A DNA stretch of 48,085 bases from a virus (IMGVR_UViG_3300017527_000493:1-48085); one strand, 5' to 3'; numbered from the stretch's first letter, positions 6,236-14,756 are shown. Made by a program: numbers and translations. Notes: generated by a model not told the origin, from the letters alone.

Positions 6236-7169
6236 TCCTCATGAAACACATCAAATAATAGACTCATCTAAACTGCAGGAGTATATGACCTGTCCTCGTA
6301 AATACTTTTATAGGTATATGTTAGGCTGGAGTGGTACAGGTAGCAACATCCACCTAATATTTGGTGAAGCATGGCATAGGGCATTAGAAACTGTATTGAA
6401 TGAGGGATATAATGAGAAGGCTGTTAAGTTGGGCATGGCTAAGTTTCTTGATTATTATAGACAGTATTACACAGAAGACATGGATTCACAGTTTAGACCT
6501 AAAGACCCTGTATCTGCTTATATGGCTCTAATGGAGTACATTAAACATTATGAAGATGATGATTTTACTGTCTTATATACAGAAGTACATGGTACAGTTC
6601 CAATAACAGAAAATCAAATGTTGACTATGAGAATAGATGCTGTATGTATGGATAAGGAAGATAAGGTATTCGTGCTTGAACATAAGAGTGGTTCATACAG
6701 AGGAGGTACATGGACTAATCAATGGTTTCTTAAGACACAGGTAGGTGCATACATACATGCTTTATATTGTCTGTTTGACCCGAAGAATGTATATGGTCTA
6801 ATCATCAATGGAACATTCTTCTATAAAACAAAGACTGAGTTTGAACGAGTAAGGATTAGGAAACATAAGAGAATGATGCAAATATGGCTTGATAATGTTA
6901 GCTATTATATGAAACAGATAAAAGAGAACACAGAGTTAATGTATGAGGAACAAGGACAGGATAATCCAATCATGAAGTCCTTTCCAATGAATACAGAATC
7001 TTGCACAAAGTGGAATAGAACCTGTATGTTTCATGATTTCTGCTCCATCTGGGAAAATCCTCTCAAGAGGTGTGCTACAGTTCCACAAGGTTTTGTAGAA
7101 AGGTGGTGGAATCCTATGGAGTCTGATAAAAAAGCTACCAAGATGGAAGCAGGAGTGATAGTAAAATGA
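6228..7169 (+). CDS. PD-(D/E)XK nuclease, Cas4/RecB-like, Fe-S type (313 aa)
   Basis: Likely a recombination or end-processing exonuclease. Residue 22 is a Cys in CPRKYFYRY; a GEAWHRALE motif follows near 48; the catalytic core is RIDAV (D137) and VLEHKSG (E151, K153). Three further Cys cluster near the C-terminus (SCTKWNRTCMFHDFC). One N-terminal plus three C-terminal Cys is the pattern that binds 4Fe-4S in Cas4 and AddB. Tandem ATG codons occur at 6225 and 6228; GAGGAGG favours the second. It lies just upstream of the Sak4-like ATPase and DUF669-like partner, a common phage recombination set. The nuclease fold is well supported; polarity is unknown. Confidence 0.85.
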   Translation: MVSPHETHQIIDSSKLQEYMTCPRKYFYRYMLGWSGTGSNIHLIFGEAWHRALETVLNEGYNEKAVKLGMAKFLDYYRQYYTEDMDSQFRPKDPVSAYMALMEYIKHYEDDDFTVLYTEVHGTVPITENQMLTMRIDAVCMDKEDKVFVLEHKSGSYRGGTWTNQWFLKTQVGAYIHALYCLFDPKNVYGLIINGTFFYKTKTEFERVRIRKHKRMMQIWLDNVSYYMKQIKENTELMYEEQGQDNPIMKSFPMNTESCTKWNRTCMFHDFCSIWENPLKRCATVPQGFVERWWNPMESDKKATKMEAGVIVK

Positions 7170-7459
7170 ATAAGCCAAAGATAACAATTGAAATGCTTAA
7201 TTATAAGAGTCTTGCAGGATTAGTGCTTGTAACAGGTACAGCTACTGATGATGAAACGGGAATAAATATGACAGGCTCTGGGAAAGATTTACATTGGTTA
7301 GTAAAGATTGGACATGCTTATGATTGGTGTGTCTATTGTCATTGGGCTACTCATGACTTTAACTTCATAGCATCACAAGGTGATAAGGTACATGGTAAAC
7401 AGAACATAGATAAAATATTAGATATTGATGATGAAGTCTGGGCAAGATATAGACATTAA
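7166..7459 (+). CDS. Protein of unknown function (97 aa)
   Basis: ATGA overlap with the nuclease gene. The product has a beta-rich core (GLVLVTGTATDDETGINMTGSGKDLHWLVKIG) and a Trp/Cys/His patch (YDWCVYCHWATHDF) that could hold a metal ion. The family is not recognised. Its place between nuclease and ATPase suggests a link to recombination, by context only. Confidence 0.65.
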   Translation: MNKPKITIEMLNYKSLAGLVLVTGTATDDETGINMTGSGKDLHWLVKIGHAYDWCVYCHWATHDFNFIASQGDKVHGKQNIDKILDIDDEVWARYRH

Positions 7460-7461
7460 CA

Positions 7462-7761
7462 ATGGCAAGTGTTATAACCAAGACAGTAAGAACACGTACC
7501 TGCTTTATCATAAGGGATGTTCATACACAGGATGCTTATGGTGCCTGTAAGAATATCTTTATAGGTAGTATATGTATATCTGGTTATGGTGGTAGAATAT
7601 CAGAAGCAGGATGGTACAAAGGCGTATTAAGGAACATTAGTAAGAGTAAAAATTGGAAACGTGCTATGTTCTCACGAGTACGTGTTGAAAAATTCAACAA
7701 AGACTTAATAAAGGAGCAAAATAACAATGGCAGAGTTCAATGTAGAAAAACAGATGGCTGA
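7462..7761 (+). CDS. Protein of unknown function (99 aa)
   Basis: The gene starts 2 bp after the upstream stop without a clear binding site. The product is basic and beta-like in its first half (TRTCFIIRDVHTQDAYGACKN). Its 3' end contains palindrome site 2 and overlaps the next gene by 35 bp, so the operator sits inside this coding sequence (encoding VEKFNK). Confidence 0.6.
   Translation: MASVITKTVRTRTCFIIRDVHTQDAYGACKNIFIGSICISGYGGRISEAGWYKGVLRNISKSKNWKRAMFSRVRVEKFNKDLIKEQNNNGRVQCRKTDG
7683..7699 (+). promoter_or_regulatory. Dispersed 17-bp palindrome, site 2
   Basis: TGTTGAAAAATTCAACA, identical to site 1, inside the 3' end of the upstream gene and 27 bp before the ATG of the Sak4-like ATPase at 7727. 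A weaker relative, ACTGAAAATTTCAGT, lies at 7787-7801 within the ATPase gene. Confidence 0.75.
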
Positions 7762-8524
7762 AATACAAGCAGCCTATGATGACACTACTGAAAATTTCAG
7801 TGCCCTTGTACAAGGTGAGCCTGGTGTTGGTAAGACACGGTTCATAGGTACAGGTCGATTACCTATCTTGATTGATAGCTTTGACCCAAAGGGTACTATT
7901 ATTTTAAGGCGTGTTTATGGTGACCTAATGGATAAAGGTCTGTTGTTAGTTAGAACTTTCTGGAATGAATCCTATAAAGACCCAAAGATGTATACAAAAT
8001 GGGAGGGTCTATGGGAAAGAGACATTGCAAATAAGTTCTTTGACAACTTTGGCACATATGGTATTGATAGTCTGAGTACATTCATAGATGCTATGGCAAA
8101 TGAAGTGTCTGATGAGAAAGGTAGAAAAGAAGGTACTTTGGCAATACAGGATTATATCCCCCTGTACAATAACTTAAAGGATATTGTGAAGATTACAGCA
8201 TCTCAAGACTGTGACTTCATATTGACTGGACACCTTGAACCTGTGAAGAATGAAGTAACAGGTGGTGTAAAGTCTGAGTTAGCAGTGTTTGGAAAGTTAA
8301 AAGTACAGATACCTTTGTTGTTCACAGAGAAGTATGTACTAACAACTAAGCCATCCTCAGATGGAACTAAATATATACTGCTAACACAATCAACGCATAG
8401 ACACACAGCCTCCACTCAGTTAGGTGCTGAAGGCGTCTTTAAAAGAGAGGAAGAACCTAACATAAAAAACCTGTTGAAGAAAGCAGGATTACCAACAACT
8501 GATAAAACAATAAAAGGAGAATAA
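7727..8524 (+). CDS. Sak4-like RecA-fold ATPase (265 aa)
   Basis: A P-loop ATPase of the phage AAA_24/Sak4 type, which helps single-strand annealing and recombination. The Walker A motif GEPGVGKT lies at residues 30-37; a hydrophobic strand with Asp (YGIDSLSTF) and CDFILTGH follow as likely Walker B and sensor strands. AAAGGAGCAAA precedes the ATG. The next gene is a DUF669-like protein and the Cas4-like nuclease lies upstream, the usual Sak4 neighbourhood. Assignment to Sak4 rather than another AAA_24 ATPase rests on this context. Palindrome site 2 lies in its leader. Confidence 0.8.
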   Translation: MAEFNVEKQMAEIQAAYDDTTENFSALVQGEPGVGKTRFIGTGRLPILIDSFDPKGTIILRRVYGDLMDKGLLLVRTFWNESYKDPKMYTKWEGLWERDIANKFFDNFGTYGIDSLSTFIDAMANEVSDEKGRKEGTLAIQDYIPLYNNLKDIVKITASQDCDFILTGHLEPVKNEVTGGVKSELAVFGKLKVQIPLLFTEKYVLTTKPSSDGTKYILLTQSTHRHTASTQLGAEGVFKREEEPNIKNLLKKAGLPTTDKTIKGE

Positions 8525-8525
8525 G

Positions 8526-8915
8526 ATGACTTTATTAAAGGTCAATTTAGAGAAGATTCCCGATGAGAAAACAGTACCAAAGGATGAGTACAATCTCGTA
8601 ATTAAGAAAGCAGAAATGCGTGAGTCCAAAAAAGGAAACACTATGCTTTCACTTTTCTGTAACATTATAGATGAACCCGATGCAAAGATGGTAGCACATC
8701 ACTTTATTATTCCAAAGGACGATGATGATAATAAGGTAATGTATCTAAGACGATTGAAGGAATTCTATCAAACAATGGGCTTCGACCTATCAGCTGATAT
8801 TGATGTTGAAGAAGAACTAACAGGCAAAGATTTCTGGGCTGTTCTTGATGAGGAAGAAAGCAAAGAGTATGGTGTTCAGAATAGGATTAAGAGATTCATA
8901 GTTCCAAAGGACTAA
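8526..8915 (+). CDS. DUF669-like ssDNA-binding partner (129 aa)
   Basis: It follows the ATPase by 1 bp, after AAGGAGAATAAG. The pattern is typical of the DUF669 group: YNLVIKKAEMRESKKGNTMLSLFCNII, then a basic/acidic loop, then YLRRLKEFYQTMGFDL. That group has an OB-like fold and is thought to act as a single-strand-binding partner for Sak4. An acidic stretch (IDVEEELTGKDF) lies near the end. A strong terminator follows, closing this unit. Confidence 0.7.
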   Translation: MTLLKVNLEKIPDEKTVPKDEYNLVIKKAEMRESKKGNTMLSLFCNIIDEPDAKMVAHHFIIPKDDDDNKVMYLRRLKEFYQTMGFDLSADIDVEEELTGKDFWAVLDEEESKEYGVQNRIKRFIVPKD

Positions 8916-8930
8916 TACTCTAATAAGATT

Positions 8931-8960
8931 GAGCCCATCATTTTGGTGGGCTCTTTCTTT
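8931..8960 (+). terminator. Rho-independent terminator
   Basis: GAGCCCATC (8931-8939) pairs with GGTGGGCTC (8945-8953, one G-U pair) around ATTTT, followed by TTTCTTT. Confidence 0.8.
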
Positions 8961-8985
8961 ACAAGTTAAATAGGAATAAAGAAGA

Positions 8986-9261
8986 ATGTCACATAATGTA
9001 GTAGGAGGAATAGCAGATATAATTGTAGGTATGTTCTTAGAAGGAAAACAACCTGCTGGAATAGAATTTGGAATAATTGCTTACAAACAATTTGTAGCAG
9101 AAATAGATTTAATTGGAATTGAAGACCCTATCGTAAGAGATATAATGTCCTTAACCTTTAGGGTAAGTAGTATTACACATCCCTATTTTTATAGGGTATT
9201 AACACAAAGATTCTTAGAAATGGAGAAAGAATATGTCACAGGAAGACTCAAAAGAGATTAA
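8986..9261 (+). CDS. Protein of unknown function (91 aa)
   Basis: AGGAAT lies about 11 nt upstream of the ATG. The N-terminal half is hydrophobic and Gly-rich (GGIADIIVGMF, GIEFGIIAYKQF) but not long enough for a clear membrane span; the C-terminal half is helical and basic. Not recognised. It overlaps the next gene by 29 bp. Confidence 0.65.
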   Translation: MSHNVVGGIADIIVGMFLEGKQPAGIEFGIIAYKQFVAEIDLIGIEDPIVRDIMSLTFRVSSITHPYFYRVLTQRFLEMEKEYVTGRLKRD

Positions 9262-9505
9262 AGGTGCACCAGGCTGGATACCTCGTATCACTATTGTGAT
9301 AACAGCAGAACAATTTTTTGATTTAAAGAAGTATATACCCTATGGTATGAAGAGTCCTATCTATCAGAAGATAACAGCAGACCTTATCAAAGTACTAAAG
9401 AGTCCTATAAGAGAAAAAATATTAGGAGCTTTTGCTAACAATATGCTTGACTTAACTCATATAAGTGAGGAGATTATTAATGCAACTGAATCAGATAAAG
9501 AATAG
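9233..9505 (+). CDS. Protein of unknown function (90 aa)
   Basis: The start lies inside the previous gene, with GGAGA upstream. Mixed alpha/beta: WIPRITIVITAEQFFDLKKYI, then two helices, with an acidic C-terminus. No motif is recognised. Confidence 0.6.
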   Translation: MSQEDSKEIKGAPGWIPRITIVITAEQFFDLKKYIPYGMKSPIYQKITADLIKVLKSPIREKILGAFANNMLDLTHISEEIINATESDKE

Positions 9506-9713
9506 TATATCAGACCTTGAAAGGAAAGAAGCTCTTAACCTTATCTTAGCTATTCGAAGAAGCAGAAGAACAGTTAAGGTTAAAGTAAAGAAGAAGTTAT
9601 CTCTTGGAGGTATAAAAAGAAAGGCAAATCCAATGAAAGCTCTTATAAAGGGTATGGATGCTACTAACACACAGGAACTATTAAATTATTTAGAGAGTTT
9701 ACAAGATGAGTGA
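9480..9713 (+). CDS. Small basic protein of unknown function (77 aa)
   Basis: An upstream in-frame GTG (9465) exists, but GTGAGGAG places the ATG at 9480 with 7 nt spacing, so I start there. The middle is very basic (RRSRRTVKVKVKKKL), then a helical, acidic end (TQELLNYLESLQDE). Probably binds nucleic acid or the following methyltransferase; this is inference. It is coupled to the ParB/methyltransferase gene by an 8-bp overlap. Confidence 0.6.
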   Translation: MQLNQIKNSISDLERKEALNLILAIRRSRRTVKVKVKKKLSLGGIKRKANPMKALIKGMDATNTQELLNYLESLQDE

Positions 9714-11094
9714 TATGAAACAAAAGGTAAAGGAAAGGATACATAAATTAAAGCCTCGAGTAAAGATTGTGAAACATGAGGACATTGTAGAGGGAGAAAG
9801 AGCAAGAGAAGAATATGGTGACCTTAAGGCACTTACCCTATCAATAGCAACACATGGCTTAATACAACCATTAGCAGTTGAGGAATTAGAAGAGGGGAAA
9901 TATTATCTGCTTGCAGGTGGTAGAAGATACAGAGCTATGGCTGAACTTAAAGGTATAAAAATACCTGTTAGGGTGTATGGTAGTGGACTTGATAATAGGG
10001 AAAGAAAGATTATAGAGTTGGAAGAGAATCTCAGAAGAGAAGACTTAACATACCAAGAGCAGTGTAAGCTAACAAAGGAAATACATAATGCACTTGCATC
10101 TTTATTAAGTAATAAGGGAAAGAAACATAGTATGAGAGATACAGCGAAGATGCTTAATGTAGATGTAGGTACAGTATCAAAGGACATCACACTTGCTACA
10201 GCAATGGAGGTCGTACCCATATTAGCTGAACAAAAGAATAAGAATGATGCAAATAAAATGCTAAAGAAGATGGAAGAGAAAGCGGACATACAGAAGATAG
10301 CAAAAGAATTAAGAAGTGAAAAGGCAAAGACACCAGAGAAGAAAGCAAAGTCAGAGTTGATGGATGCTTATCTTGTATCAGACTTTTTCAAGGGTGTGAA
10401 AAATATACCTGACAGTAGTGTAGGCTTCCTTGAGATAGACCCAGATTGGGCTATTGGATTCAAAAGGAATAGGAAAGAGAAGGATACAGAAGTAGATAAC
10501 TATGAAGAAGTAGAGCAGGAACAGTTTATAAAGTTCGCAAAGAAAATTGCTGATGAAGCTTATAGAGTTATGAAAGAGGGAAGTTGGGGAGTACTATTTC
10601 ATGGCTCAGAGTGGTCAAACATTCTGTATGAGCTATTCCTTCATAAAGGTTTCTTTGTTGAGAAGTATCCTGCCCTATGGATTAAAGATAAGGGCGGTAA
10701 TAGGAACCCGGACATTAGGTTATCAAAAGCATATGAACAGTTTTTATATTTTAGAATTGGACAAGCAAGGTTGTCAAGTGATAAGCTTGGTAGAAGTACA
10801 AACTTTGAATTCAGACAGCCACCGAACCAAAGTAGAATACACCCAACAGAAAAACCAATAGAATTATGTGAAGAAATACTTAATACATTTATAGGAAATA
10901 CAAAACGAGAGTTTGTATTGTCATGCTTTGCTGGCAGTGGTAACTGGCTACTTGCTTCTCACAACTTAGGTCACCTTGCACTTGGCTTCGATACATCACA
11001 AGCGTATAAGGATAAGTATACAGTTAGAGTAGCAAATGGAAAGTTAAGACAATACAAATCACTTACAGAGAAAAAGGAGAAAAGAAATGACTGA
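9706..11094 (+). CDS. ParB-domain / DNA methyltransferase fusion (462 aa)
   Basis: Residues about 20-115 form a ParB/Srx-type N-terminal domain (LSIATHGLIQPLAV, LLAGGRRYRAM, ENLRREDLTYQE). An HTH follows near 143-165 (MRDTAKMLNVDVGTVSKDI). The C-terminal half is a beta-class amino-methyltransferase: catalytic region IDPDW (D245-W248), HPTEKP near 386 and the AdoMet loop FAGSGN (408-413). The usual catalytic tetrad is (D/N/S)PP(Y/F/W); here the second Pro is Asp, so specificity or activity may be altered. Such phage fusions are thought to modify DNA for anti-restriction. The ParB/HTH half might instead recognise the dispersed palindromes. Start is coupled to the upstream stop. Confidence 0.85.
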   Translation: MSDMKQKVKERIHKLKPRVKIVKHEDIVEGERAREEYGDLKALTLSIATHGLIQPLAVEELEEGKYYLLAGGRRYRAMAELKGIKIPVRVYGSGLDNRERKIIELEENLRREDLTYQEQCKLTKEIHNALASLLSNKGKKHSMRDTAKMLNVDVGTVSKDITLATAMEVVPILAEQKNKNDANKMLKKMEEKADIQKIAKELRSEKAKTPEKKAKSELMDAYLVSDFFKGVKNIPDSSVGFLEIDPDWAIGFKRNRKEKDTEVDNYEEVEQEQFIKFAKKIADEAYRVMKEGSWGVLFHGSEWSNILYELFLHKGFFVEKYPALWIKDKGGNRNPDIRLSKAYEQFLYFRIGQARLSSDKLGRSTNFEFRQPPNQSRIHPTEKPIELCEEILNTFIGNTKREFVLSCFAGSGNWLLASHNLGHLALGFDTSQAYKDKYTVRVANGKLRQYKSLTEKKEKRND

Positions 11095-11272
11095 AGATGA
11101 AAGAACAAAAGCAACAGCAATAAGACATTATGCAGGATGTGCTCTTAATGCTATTGACCATTCACTTGTAAAGAAACCAGAAACTGTTGCAGATAGATGC
11201 TTTAAAATTGCAGAAGCTATGTATCAAAGAGAGCAAGAGTTGTCAAAGGAGTCAAAAGATGATGAGATATAA
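11087..11272 (+). CDS. Small protein of unknown function (61 aa)
   Basis: AAAAAGGAG precedes the ATG, within the end of the methyltransferase gene. The product is helical: a short acidic start, then ATAIRHYAGCALNAIDHSLV and a second helix. It resembles small helical accessory proteins of phage operons but has no named family. Confidence 0.6.
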   Translation: MTEDERTKATAIRHYAGCALNAIDHSLVKKPETVADRCFKIAEAMYQREQELSKESKDDEI

Positions 11273-11510
11273 GTGTGATGTCTGTGAAAGGGCATGCACT
11301 GACAATGAACCAGGCTTTGAAATCTTCCCTAATGATACGATTGTATGTAGTGAAGCCTGTAAAGATGAAGCACAGAAGATGTGCGAGCATAATGGTCCAA
11401 TGCCTCATGATGTAATTGAGCATGTATGGGATAAGAAGAAACATGTTCTGTTACATGTATGTACAGAGTGTGGTTATGTCTTTGATGAATCAAAGGGATT
11501 AGACATATGA
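11259..11510 (+). CDS. Small zinc-finger protein (83 aa)
   Basis: AAAGGAG sets the start at the ATG at 11259, within the upstream gene. It carries a dense Cys set: CDVC and a Cys at 6-13, two more near 38-42, and CTEC near 70. This could hold two zinc ions, resembling treble-clef or zinc-ribbon proteins. The partner is unknown. Confidence 0.65.
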   Translation: MMRYKCDVCERACTDNEPGFEIFPNDTIVCSEACKDEAQKMCEHNGPMPHDVIEHVWDKKKHVLLHVCTECGYVFDESKGLDI

Positions 11511-11869
11511 GAATAGTTTTTACAGAATATGAAGGCGGTCTGCTACAGCAAGCCATACTATTAGAAGTTGCAAGTGAAGACGCCTTAAAGGATTGGTTGG
11601 CAAAACTTCCTTTGGGTGATGATATACTTAAACTGAATACAGCTATCAAGTTTCCAACAGCTCTTAAGAAGAATAAAAGAATAGCTGGAGTGCTGTCAGA
11701 CTGCCTTATATTCCATAGCATATACATGCCAAATCTAATTAGGTATGATAGTAAAAATGGTTTAGAGCATAAATATATGAAACAAGGAAACTTTGGTATG
11801 CCCTGTCTTGATTTTGTACAGAAGTGGAAAGCTGCTGCACATCATAGACCAACACATCAAAGAATATAA
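11507..11869 (+). CDS. Protein of unknown function (120 aa)
   Basis: ATGA overlap with the zinc protein gene. The first third has a strand-helix pattern (RIVFTEYEGGLLQQAILLEV, EDALKDWLAKL); the remainder is basic with several aromatic residues. No family is recognised. Confidence 0.6.
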   Translation: MRIVFTEYEGGLLQQAILLEVASEDALKDWLAKLPLGDDILKLNTAIKFPTALKKNKRIAGVLSDCLIFHSIYMPNLIRYDSKNGLEHKYMKQGNFGMPCLDFVQKWKAAAHHRPTHQRI

Positions 11870-11870
11870 G

Positions 11871-12143
11871 ATGAGTATAAAAGTATTGCTAAAGATAAAG
11901 GGTAGGTGGGAGCCTATCTTTGTGGACACAACCATCTTTACATTCAAGAGGGTTATGGCACGACACAGCAATCCCCGCTTCAAAGTATCGTCAGTCATAT
12001 ACCCTAACAAATTTAGAAGTAGAACAATTCCAAAGGTAGATTTCATGACAGAAGAAGAGAGAGACTTCGCAAACCATTGGAGTCCAGCGGGGAAGGCTGC
12101 ACACAAAAGATACATACAAAAAGTAAAATATAAGGAGAGATAA
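11871..12143 (+). CDS. Small basic protein of unknown function (90 aa)
   Basis: I start at the ATG at 11871, one base after the upstream stop; an open frame extends upstream inside the neighbour but lacks a binding site. The product is basic with beta-like strands (SIKVLLKIKGRWEPIFVDTTIFTF) and a Lys-rich C-terminal helix (AAHKRYIQKVKYKER). It shares its last base with the polymerase start. Confidence 0.6.
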   Translation: MSIKVLLKIKGRWEPIFVDTTIFTFKRVMARHSNPRFKVSSVIYPNKFRSRTIPKVDFMTEEERDFANHWSPAGKAAHKRYIQKVKYKER

Positions 12144-14587
12144 TGGAACAGATTCTGATTCGGGAAAAACCTAATCTTGTTCCTCCTGAAGGCTCATTAA
12201 ACTGTAAGATAGCATTTGTTGGTGAAGCACCTGGCTCTGCTGAAGAAAGATTAGGCAAGCCATTCATAGGTGCTTCTGGTAAACTGTTGGATAGCGTAAT
12301 GAGAAACGCAGGTATCAATAGAGGTGCTTGCTATATGACTAATGTAATAAAGGAAAGACCAAAAGGTAATGTTATAAAACCCTTTATTGATTTGTCAAAG
12401 AAAACAGTTGTTGAGTCTGAAGCATATAAAGTATATGTTCAACATTTAAGGGAGGAACTTGATAAGTGTACTGCCAATGTAATTGTCGCAGTTGGGGCTG
12501 TGCCCCTTTACGCCCTATGTGGTTTAAAGGGCGTAACAAAAAGGAGAGGTTCTATTTATGAATCCTCCCTATTAAAAGGTAGGAAAGTTATACCTATCAT
12601 ACATCCTGCTGCAGCATTAAGGCAGTATACATATACTCATTTAATTGAGGCAGATTTAAGAAGGGTAAAGGAAGAATCCTATTATCCAGAAATCAAGCTA
12701 CCAAAAAGGTTATTGAAAATTGAGCCTACCTTTACAGAGTGTATGGGTGTACTTGAAAGTCTATTAAATGCACCTGTTGCTAATGTAGATATAGAAGTAT
12801 TGAATGAGGAAATGTCTTGCATTTCTTTTGCAAGCACACCTTATTCAGCCATATCAATTCCCTTTATACAAAAAGGTATCGAGTACTTCACTCCAGAACA
12901 AGAGTTGGAAATTATGTTAGCTATTACAAAAGTACTTGAAGACCCAAGAATATTAAAGATTGGACAGAATATTGTATTTGATGCTTCTTTCCTATTCGCT
13001 AAATATGGTATAAGAACTTCCCCAATGGGATGTACTATGATTGCACATGCTATTGCATTCCCAGACTTTCCAAAGGGCTTAGATTATCTAACATCTATAT
13101 ATACAAAAGAACCATACTATAAGGATGAAGGAAAGTTTAGAATTAAATATGGTGGAGGTTCTGATAGAGACTTCTGGGTATATAATGCTAAAGATAGTGT
13201 TGTATTGGCAGAAATATATCCCGAACTTCTTAATGACTTGGCACAACTTAATAATATTGAGGCTTATAAGAGACAGGCAAAGCTGATAGAGATACTTATA
13301 TACATGGGTACTCTTGGTATTAGGATGGATACTGAAGGTATGAAAGAGATGTCTCTAACAATAGAGAAACAAATTGAAGAACTGCTTACAAAGATACAAG
13401 AAGATAGTAATGGAAGAATAGATAATCCTAACAGCGTTAAAGAGTTAAAGGAATACTTCTATGTATACAAAAACATTGCACCTTATAGGAACAAGGGCAA
13501 AGTAACAACAGATAGCAAAGCCCTATCACGTCTGGCAGCTCGTGGCATCAAACCAGCTCATGATATTAAAGAGTATAGAAAGTTAGTTAAGAAGAAGAGT
13601 ACCTACCTTGACATGAAGCTTGATACTGATGGCAGACTACGAGCTTCCTTTAATCCTGTTGGTACTGTGAATGGAAGACTGTCAAGTAGTAAGACAATAT
13701 TTGGAACTGGAGCAAATCTGCAGAACCAGCCCTATTGGATGAAGAAGTTTATGTTAGCTGATAAAGGATATGTGATATATGATTTAGACTTATCACAAGC
13801 AGAGAATAGAATTGTTGCCTACATTGCACCAGAACCTACCATGATTGAAACCTTTGAAAGGGGTGAGGATGTGCACTCAAAGACAGCCGGTCTTATCTTT
13901 AACAAACTTCCAAAGGATGTGAGTAAAGAAGAGGGTTCAAGTGTATTAGGTAATGGTGAGCAAAGTGAAAGGTATTGGGGAAAGACTTGTAACCATGCTC
14001 TCAACTATGCTATGGGTGCTATGACATTCTCACTTGAGTATGAACTTCCTATGTCTGAAGCCAAACAATTAAGGGGTAAGTATTATAAAGTCTATCCAGG
14101 AGTGGAAATGTATCACAACTGGATTAAAGACGAACTGCAATTGAATAGAAGATTAGTAGACCTCTTTGGTAAGACAAGGTATTTCATGGATAGGTGGGGT
14201 GAAACACTATTCAAACAGGCATACAATTACATACCTCAATCAACAGTAGCTGGTATGATTAATGAGTGGGGTATGATATATGCCTACTATAATCATAAAG
14301 AGTTTGAACACATGCAACTACTCAATCAAGTACATGACTCTCTTGTCTTTCAAATACCAATAGATATTGGTTGGAATGAGCATGCAAGGATGATTGGACT
14401 ATTGAAAGATAGCTTGGAACAACCACTTAAGTTTAGGGCAAGAGAATTCTCTATTCCTTGCGAGCTTAAGATGGGATTTAACTTACTTGATACAGAAGAA
14501 ATTAATTTGAAAGGAGGACACCTTGAAAATGAATTACAGAAGGCTCATGAAAATCTTATACAAGATAGCAAAGAAACCAAAGGATAA
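12143..14587 (+). CDS. Uracil-DNA glycosylase / family A DNA polymerase fusion (814 aa)
   Basis: Replicative polymerase with three parts. Residues 1-180 are a family-4-like uracil-DNA glycosylase: GEAPG (27-31), GKPFIGASG (38-46), IHPAA (H154). A DnaQ-like 3'-5' exonuclease follows with DIE (D216, E218), NIVFD (D280) and Y347-x3-D351. The PolA palm has motif A DLSQAE (D549, E554), motif B R610-x3-K614-x3-H618-x3-Y622 and motif C VHDS (H731, D732). The position equal to E. coli Phe762 is His here, and the last motif C residue is Ser rather than Glu; both affect nucleotide choice or metal binding in known enzymes. The family 4 Fe-S Cys set is not obvious. A DUF3987-like ATPase lies downstream. 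Confidence 0.9.
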   Translation: MEQILIREKPNLVPPEGSLNCKIAFVGEAPGSAEERLGKPFIGASGKLLDSVMRNAGINRGACYMTNVIKERPKGNVIKPFIDLSKKTVVESEAYKVYVQHLREELDKCTANVIVAVGAVPLYALCGLKGVTKRRGSIYESSLLKGRKVIPIIHPAAALRQYTYTHLIEADLRRVKEESYYPEIKLPKRLLKIEPTFTECMGVLESLLNAPVANVDIEVLNEEMSCISFASTPYSAISIPFIQKGIEYFTPEQELEIMLAITKVLEDPRILKIGQNIVFDASFLFAKYGIRTSPMGCTMIAHAIAFPDFPKGLDYLTSIYTKEPYYKDEGKFRIKYGGGSDRDFWVYNAKDSVVLAEIYPELLNDLAQLNNIEAYKRQAKLIEILIYMGTLGIRMDTEGMKEMSLTIEKQIEELLTKIQEDSNGRIDNPNSVKELKEYFYVYKNIAPYRNKGKVTTDSKALSRLAARGIKPAHDIKEYRKLVKKKSTYLDMKLDTDGRLRASFNPVGTVNGRLSSSKTIFGTGANLQNQPYWMKKFMLADKGYVIYDLDLSQAENRIVAYIAPEPTMIETFERGEDVHSKTAGLIFNKLPKDVSKEEGSSVLGNGEQSERYWGKTCNHALNYAMGAMTFSLEYELPMSEAKQLRGKYYKVYPGVEMYHNWIKDELQLNRRLVDLFGKTRYFMDRWGETLFKQAYNYIPQSTVAGMINEWGMIYAYYNHKEFEHMQLLNQVHDSLVFQIPIDIGWNEHARMIGLLKDSLEQPLKFRAREFSIPCELKMGFNLLDTEEINLKGGHLENELQKAHENLIQDSKETKG

Positions 14588-14756
14588 GATACTGATAGGA
14601 AAGATGTATAGAGGCCCTTACTGGTTTTGGCTACTCAGATGTAAGCTTGGTTTAATAAAACCTGCAAAGATAAAAGGAGGAAGAGGTGTAGAATATATGC
14701 ATCCAGATGCTCCAAAGATGTGGTTACTTGATGATAAGGAGGACGAGAATGAATGA
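14529..14756 (+). CDS. Small basic protein of unknown function (75 aa)
   Basis: It overlaps the polymerase 3' end by 59 bp. AAGGAGG lies 5 nt from a TTG at 14523 and 11 nt from the ATG at 14529; the TTG would add two residues. The product is basic, with aromatic YRGPYWFWLLRCKLG near the middle and an acidic C-terminus. Not recognised. Confidence 0.6.
   Translation: MNYRRLMKILYKIAKKPKDKILIGKMYRGPYWFWLLRCKLGLIKPAKIKGGRGVEYMHPDAPKMWLLDDKEDENE

Noticed and set aside
9706-11094. True ParABS partition system
   Set aside because: No ParA ATPase is nearby and the ParB half is fused to a methyltransferase; the palindromes remain unexplained but parS identity is not supported.
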